Shown piece after piece: positions 60,975 to 64,000 of a stretch of DNA of 64,000 bases. Position 1 is the stretch's first letter; the number at the start of each line of letters is the position of its first letter. A program made the translations under genes and the position numbers. The stretch comes from Rhizobiales bacterium SYSU XM002 (GTDB lineage Bacteria > Pseudomonadota > Alphaproteobacteria > Rhizobiales > Beijerinckiaceae). The stretch spans positions 248,001-312,000 of the forward strand of contig VWVY01000001.1 in assembly GCA_009846685.1 (NCBI GenBank). Direction: 5' to 3'. The notes below the pieces were generated by a model. The model was given only the letters and a program-made list of their open reading frames with translations, was not told where the DNA came from and did not search any database.

Positions 60975-61643
60975 TCAGATGCCGTAGGCGGCAACGATCA
61001 CCTCTTTGACGCGTCGGATATGCTCGCGCATGACGCGCGGCAGGTTAGCCTTGTCGCGTGCCCGGAGCAGGCGGGCGATTTCGAGATGATCCTCCATGGC
61101 CGATCGCCATTGCTCCGGCGTCTTGTGCGCCCGGTCGCGCATCCGCTGGATGCGGCTCGACAGGTTGGCGTAGATCCCGGCCAAGGTCTCGTTTCGCGAA
61201 GCCTGCATGATTGCGTGGTGGATCTCGCGATTGAGCCTGAAATAGGTGTCGTCATCTCCGCGCTGGTAGGCACGTTCCATCATCAGCGTTTTCGCTTCGA
61301 TGGCATCGATTTCCGATTCCGTCGCCGCCGAGCAGGCGAATTCCACCGCCAGTGCCTCAAGCCCCGCAACCACCTCGATGATCTCATGGATCTCGACCTC
61401 ACTCACCGAACCGACGCGGGCGCCGCGGTTGGGAAGCAACTCCAGCAGGCCCTCGGTCGCCAGAATCTTCAGCGCCTCGCGCAAAGGTGTCCGTGAAATG
61501 CCGAACCGCTCGCACAACTCGTTTTCATTGATGCGTTCGCGCGGTTCCAGTTCGCCGCTGAGGATCAGTTCGCGCAGCCGCTCTGCCACTTCGTCATGAA
61601 GATAGCGGCGCTTTATTCCGATTGAGCGTGCTGGATCGGTCAT
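60975..61643 (-). CDS. GntR-family regulator (MatR-like)
   Basis: A 222-residue FCD-type GntR regulator. The HTH is clear (ERINENELCERFGISRTPLREALKILATEGLL, in two short blocks), followed by GARVGSVSEVEIHEIIEVVAG. The FCD helices contain FRLNREIHHAIMQAS and the metal His of MEDHLEIARLLRARD. Its ATG overlaps the stop of the FAD/Fe-S dehydrogenase gene as ATGA, so the two are translationally coupled. It lies 103 bases upstream of matA in the same direction with the operator-like site between. It is probably the malonate regulator MatR, though control of the dehydrogenase is also possible. Confidence 0.9.
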   Translation of the reverse strand: MTDPARSIGIKRRYLHDEVAERLRELILSGELEPRERINENELCERFGISRTPLREALKILATEGLLELLPNRGARVGSVSEVEIHEIIEVVAGLEALAVEFACSAATESEIDAIEAKTLMMERAYQRGDDDTYFRLNREIHHAIMQASRNETLAGIYANLSSRIQRMRDRAHKTPEQWRSAMEDHLEIARLLRARDKANLPRVMREHIRRVKEVIVAAYGI

Positions 61644-64000
61644 GCGCCATTTAATACGTTGTTTTGCAGCGACTTGTCGATCAGACGAATGGCGTGAACG
61701 GACACTTTGTCAGTGTTATTATTGATCTGGTGCCGACAACTCGTCCCGTCGGCGACGATATGCGTGGCTGGCGCCGCCGCCCGCGCTGCTGGCAACAGCG
61801 CAAGCTCGCCGACCATACGGCTGAGATCGACTGTCTCCGCCTGATAACCGAAGCTTCCGGCCATGCCGCAGCAGGCAGTGTCCACCACCTCGACCTCCAG
61901 GCCGGGAATGGCTGCAAGACAGGCCTCGACCGCGCCGAAGGCGCCCGCTGCCTTCTGGTGGCAGTGGCCATGCAGCAGCACCCGTTCTCCCGGCAGGGGA
62001 GCGAAATCGATCTGGATGCGTCCTTCTGCGCGATCGGCGGCAAGAACCTCCTCGGCCAGGAATGCCGCGCGGGCGAGCGGACGTGCAAGGTCCGGCGGCA
62101 GCAGCGCAGCGTACTCGTCGCGCAAGGTGAGAAGACACGAGGGCTCCAACCCGACGATCCGCGCGCCGTGCTCGACATAGGGAAGTAGTGCCATCGCCAG
62201 TCGTGTCGCTTCCGCGCGGGCCTGGTCGATCAGGCCGAGCGAGAGATAGGTCCTGCCGCAGCATAGGGGGGGATCGCCCGCATCGGGCCGTGGATGGACA
62301 AGACGGTAGCCGACCCGCTCGAAAACCCGTCGGGCGGCCTCGATGTTCTCAGGCTCGAAATAGCGGTTGAACGTGTCAGCCAGAAGAACCAGCTCCCGCC
62401 CGTCGGCCTTCAGATCGCTCGGCGCGAGAGTAGGCGTCGGCGTCTTCCACGGCTTCCGCCATTGCGGCAACGGAACGGATGCGGCAAGTCCGAGACTCTT
62501 TTGAAGGAGCGCGCGCACCGTCGGTGAGCGACTGCCCCAATTCAGAACCCCGCCGATCCGGGACACTGCGGGTGCATAAGCCGGCAGGCAGGCGAACAGC
62601 CGATCCCGGAGCGAAAGACCATTCTGTTGGCGACCTTGGTGCAGGAATTCAATCTTCATGCGCGCCATGTCGACGCCGGTCGGGCATTCGGTCTGGCAGC
62701 CCTTGCAGCCGAGGCACGTCGTCATCGCGGTCTCGACATCCGCGGAATGCAAGGCCGCCGCACCCAGCGCGCCGGACAGGGCCAGGCGGAGGGTATTCGC
62801 GCGGCCGCGCGTCAGCATGGCTTCGTCCCGGCCCGCGCGGAAGGTCGGACACATCGCGCCGCCAACAAGCTTCCGGCAGGTGCCGTTGTTGTTGCACATC
62901 TCGACCGCGCCGCCGTACCCGCCCCAAGCGGACCAGTCCAGCCCCTCCGGACAGGGCGTTTGCGTCGCGTAGCCGGGCGGAAAGCGCATCAGTGATGGAT
63001 CGTCGAAGCGCTTCGGACGCACGATCTTGCCCGGATTGAGACGATTCTCCGGGTCGAAGGCGTCCTTGATCTCTTCGAATGCGCGGGTGAGGCGGCTGCC
63101 GAACATCGGTTCCACGAATTCCGACCGCGAGAGGCCGTCACCGTGCTCGCCGGAGTAGGAGCCTTCGAATTTCCGGACAAGTTCGACGGTTTCCTCGGCG
63201 ATCGTACGCATCGTCCGGAGACCGGCTTCGTCCTTCATGTTGAGGATCGGGCGAACATGGAGGCAACCGACCGAGGCATGGGCATACCAGGTGCCCCTCG
63301 TGCCATGTCGGGCGAAGACCGCGTTCATCGCGTCGGTGTAGGCCGCCAGATGGTCGAGCGGAACCGCGCAATCCTCGATGAAAGAGATGGGTTTGCCATC
63401 ACCCTTCATTGACATCATGATGTTGAGGCACGCCTCGCGCATCTGCCAGATTCGACGCTGGAAAGCCGGATCGGTGACAGGGACGACGCTCGCCGCGTAG
63501 CCGTGGTCCGCCATGCAGGCATCGAGATCGGCAAGCGAGCGACCCAGCGTGACCGGATCATCGCCCGCAAATTCGACGATAAGCAGGCACTCGGTTTCGG
63601 GCCCGGCGATGGCGCGAAGCGTTTCGCGGAAGATCGCGATCTCCGAACCGAGATCGAGAGCATTGCGATCAACGAGTTCGACCGCCACCGGGCCAAGCGC
63701 GACGAGACGGCGCGTCATTTCCATGGCAGCACGAAAAGTTGGAAACTGGCAGATGCCCATCACGCGATGCGCGGGCAATGGTGCAAGGACCAACTCTATT
63801 TCCGTGAAGGCCGCCAGCGTGCCCTCCGAGCCCACGAGCAGGTGCGCGGGGTTGGCATTGCCCGGAAGCAGAGCATCGAGATTATAGCCGCCGACGCGCC
63901 GCTGAACCTTCGGAAAGCGGGCGAGAATTTCCGGACGCTCCCGTTCCGCAATCGCCAGCATCCGCTCGGCCAGTGGCGAAAGCGGCATCCCTGTGCCGAG
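61640..64000 (-). CDS. FAD-linked oxidase / Fe-S dehydrogenase (YdiJ/D-2-hydroxyacid type), 5' end outside window
   Basis: The visible 786 residues lack the N-terminus; the frame is open to base 64000, and the ATG at 63988 is internal (the FAD-binding start lies beyond the edge). The FAD-oxidase C-domain shows LLVGSEGTLAAFTEIELVLA, SYSGEHGDGLSRSEFVEPMFG and NPGKIVRPKRFD. A C-terminal Fe-S part has two ferredoxin-like motifs (MCNNNGTCRK...MCP and CLGCKGCQTECPTGVDMARM) and two CCG domains (CCGRTYLSLG, CCGMAGSFGYQ). This is the single-chain form of GlcD-GlcF/LldE-type dehydrogenases, as in YdiJ, which oxidises D-2-hydroxyglutarate or D-lactate-like acids. The exact substrate is open. Confidence 0.92.
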   Translation of the reverse strand, partial: LGTGMPLSPLAERMLAIAERERPEILARFPKVQRRVGGYNLDALLPGNANPAHLLVGSEGTLAAFTEIELVLAPLPAHRVMGICQFPTFRAAMEMTRRLVALGPVAVELVDRNALDLGSEIAIFRETLRAIAGPETECLLIVEFAGDDPVTLGRSLADLDACMADHGYAASVVPVTDPAFQRRIWQMREACLNIMMSMKGDGKPISFIEDCAVPLDHLAAYTDAMNAVFARHGTRGTWYAHASVGCLHVRPILNMKDEAGLRTMRTIAEETVELVRKFEGSYSGEHGDGLSRSEFVEPMFGSRLTRAFEEIKDAFDPENRLNPGKIVRPKRFDDPSLMRFPPGYATQTPCPEGLDWSAWGGYGGAVEMCNNNGTCRKLVGGAMCPTFRAGRDEAMLTRGRANTLRLALSGALGAAALHSADVETAMTTCLGCKGCQTECPTGVDMARMKIEFLHQGRQQNGLSLRDRLFACLPAYAPAVSRIGGVLNWGSRSPTVRALLQKSLGLAASVPLPQWRKPWKTPTPTLAPSDLKADGRELVLLADTFNRYFEPENIEAARRVFERVGYRLVHPRPDAGDPPLCCGRTYLSLGLIDQARAEATRLAMALLPYVEHGARIVGLEPSCLLTLRDEYAALLPPDLARPLARAAFLAEEVLAADRAEGRIQIDFAPLPGERVLLHGHCHQKAAGAFGAVEACLAAIPGLEVEVVDTACCGMAGSFGYQAETVDLSRMVGELALLPAARAAAPATHIVADGTSCRHQINNNTDKVSVHAIRLIDKSLQNNVLNGA

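Overview
The window is GC-rich, densely coding DNA that looks like the chromosome of an alphaproteobacterium, most likely of the order Hyphomicrobiales (Rhizobiales). This rests on a DUF2865 protein, a MatR-like regulator beside malonyl-CoA decarboxylase and synthetase genes, an Irr-like palindrome before an iron transporter, many TRAP and TTT transporters and many FadR-type GntR regulators. The genus cannot be fixed from the sequence alone. I see no insertion sequence, integrase, phage gene, CRISPR array or rRNA. Two tRNA genes are present (Phe-GAA and Gln-CUG).

Region 1 (about 1-12.2 kb, all minus strand) is the most unusual part. It is a compact locus for a periplasmic molybdopterin enzyme. 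It encodes a Tat-exported DmsA-like catalytic subunit, a four-cluster DmsB-like subunit, a TorD-like chaperone, a multi-cluster ferredoxin, a pentaheme cytochrome c, a secreted protein built almost entirely of Met-Ser-Gly/Met-Gly-Gly triplets, two small proteins of unknown function, a putative lipoprotein and a monoheme cytochrome c. No DmsC/NrfD-type membrane anchor is present. The locus has its own two-component system: a membrane histidine kinase with a periplasmic CxxCH motif and a Cys-containing PAS domain, and a sigma-54-activating NtrC-type regulator. Two good -24/-12 promoters lie where this predicts, before the first gene (12199-12214) and before the lipoprotein/cytochrome pair (1089-1104). 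The substrate is unknown. A chemoreceptor with a nitrate/nitrite-sensing (NIT) type domain is divergent from the locus.

Region 2 (14.6-33.5 kb) is mixed metabolism and transport: a split transketolase with an SDR enzyme and a LysR regulator; an ArsR/MFS pair; a TRAP transporter whose small subunit is fused to a TM2 domain; tRNA-Phe; a Crp-like regulator; an AsmA-like protein; 3-oxoacid CoA-transferase; an iron ABC permease and binding protein without an adjacent ATPase; and a DUF2865 protein.

Region 3 (33.5-54 kb) is mainly sugar-acid (hexuronate) catabolism in two blocks. The first has uxuA, a TRAP transporter and a GntR regulator. The second has a DapA-family aldolase, a GntR regulator, a TctCBA transporter, uxaC, kduD, kduI and another GntR regulator. 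Between them lie a potassium channel, glpK and a cobalamin group (cobU, cobQ, and btuB behind a cobalamin riboswitch). Region 4 (54-64 kb) holds a hydratase-family protein, a third TRAP transporter, the malonate genes matA and matB with a TTGTATACA operator-like site, a GntR regulator, and the 3' part of a large FAD/Fe-S dehydrogenase cut by the window edge.

A recurring detail is an RNA hairpin directly downstream of the solute-binding-protein gene in all three TRAP systems and in the Tct system.
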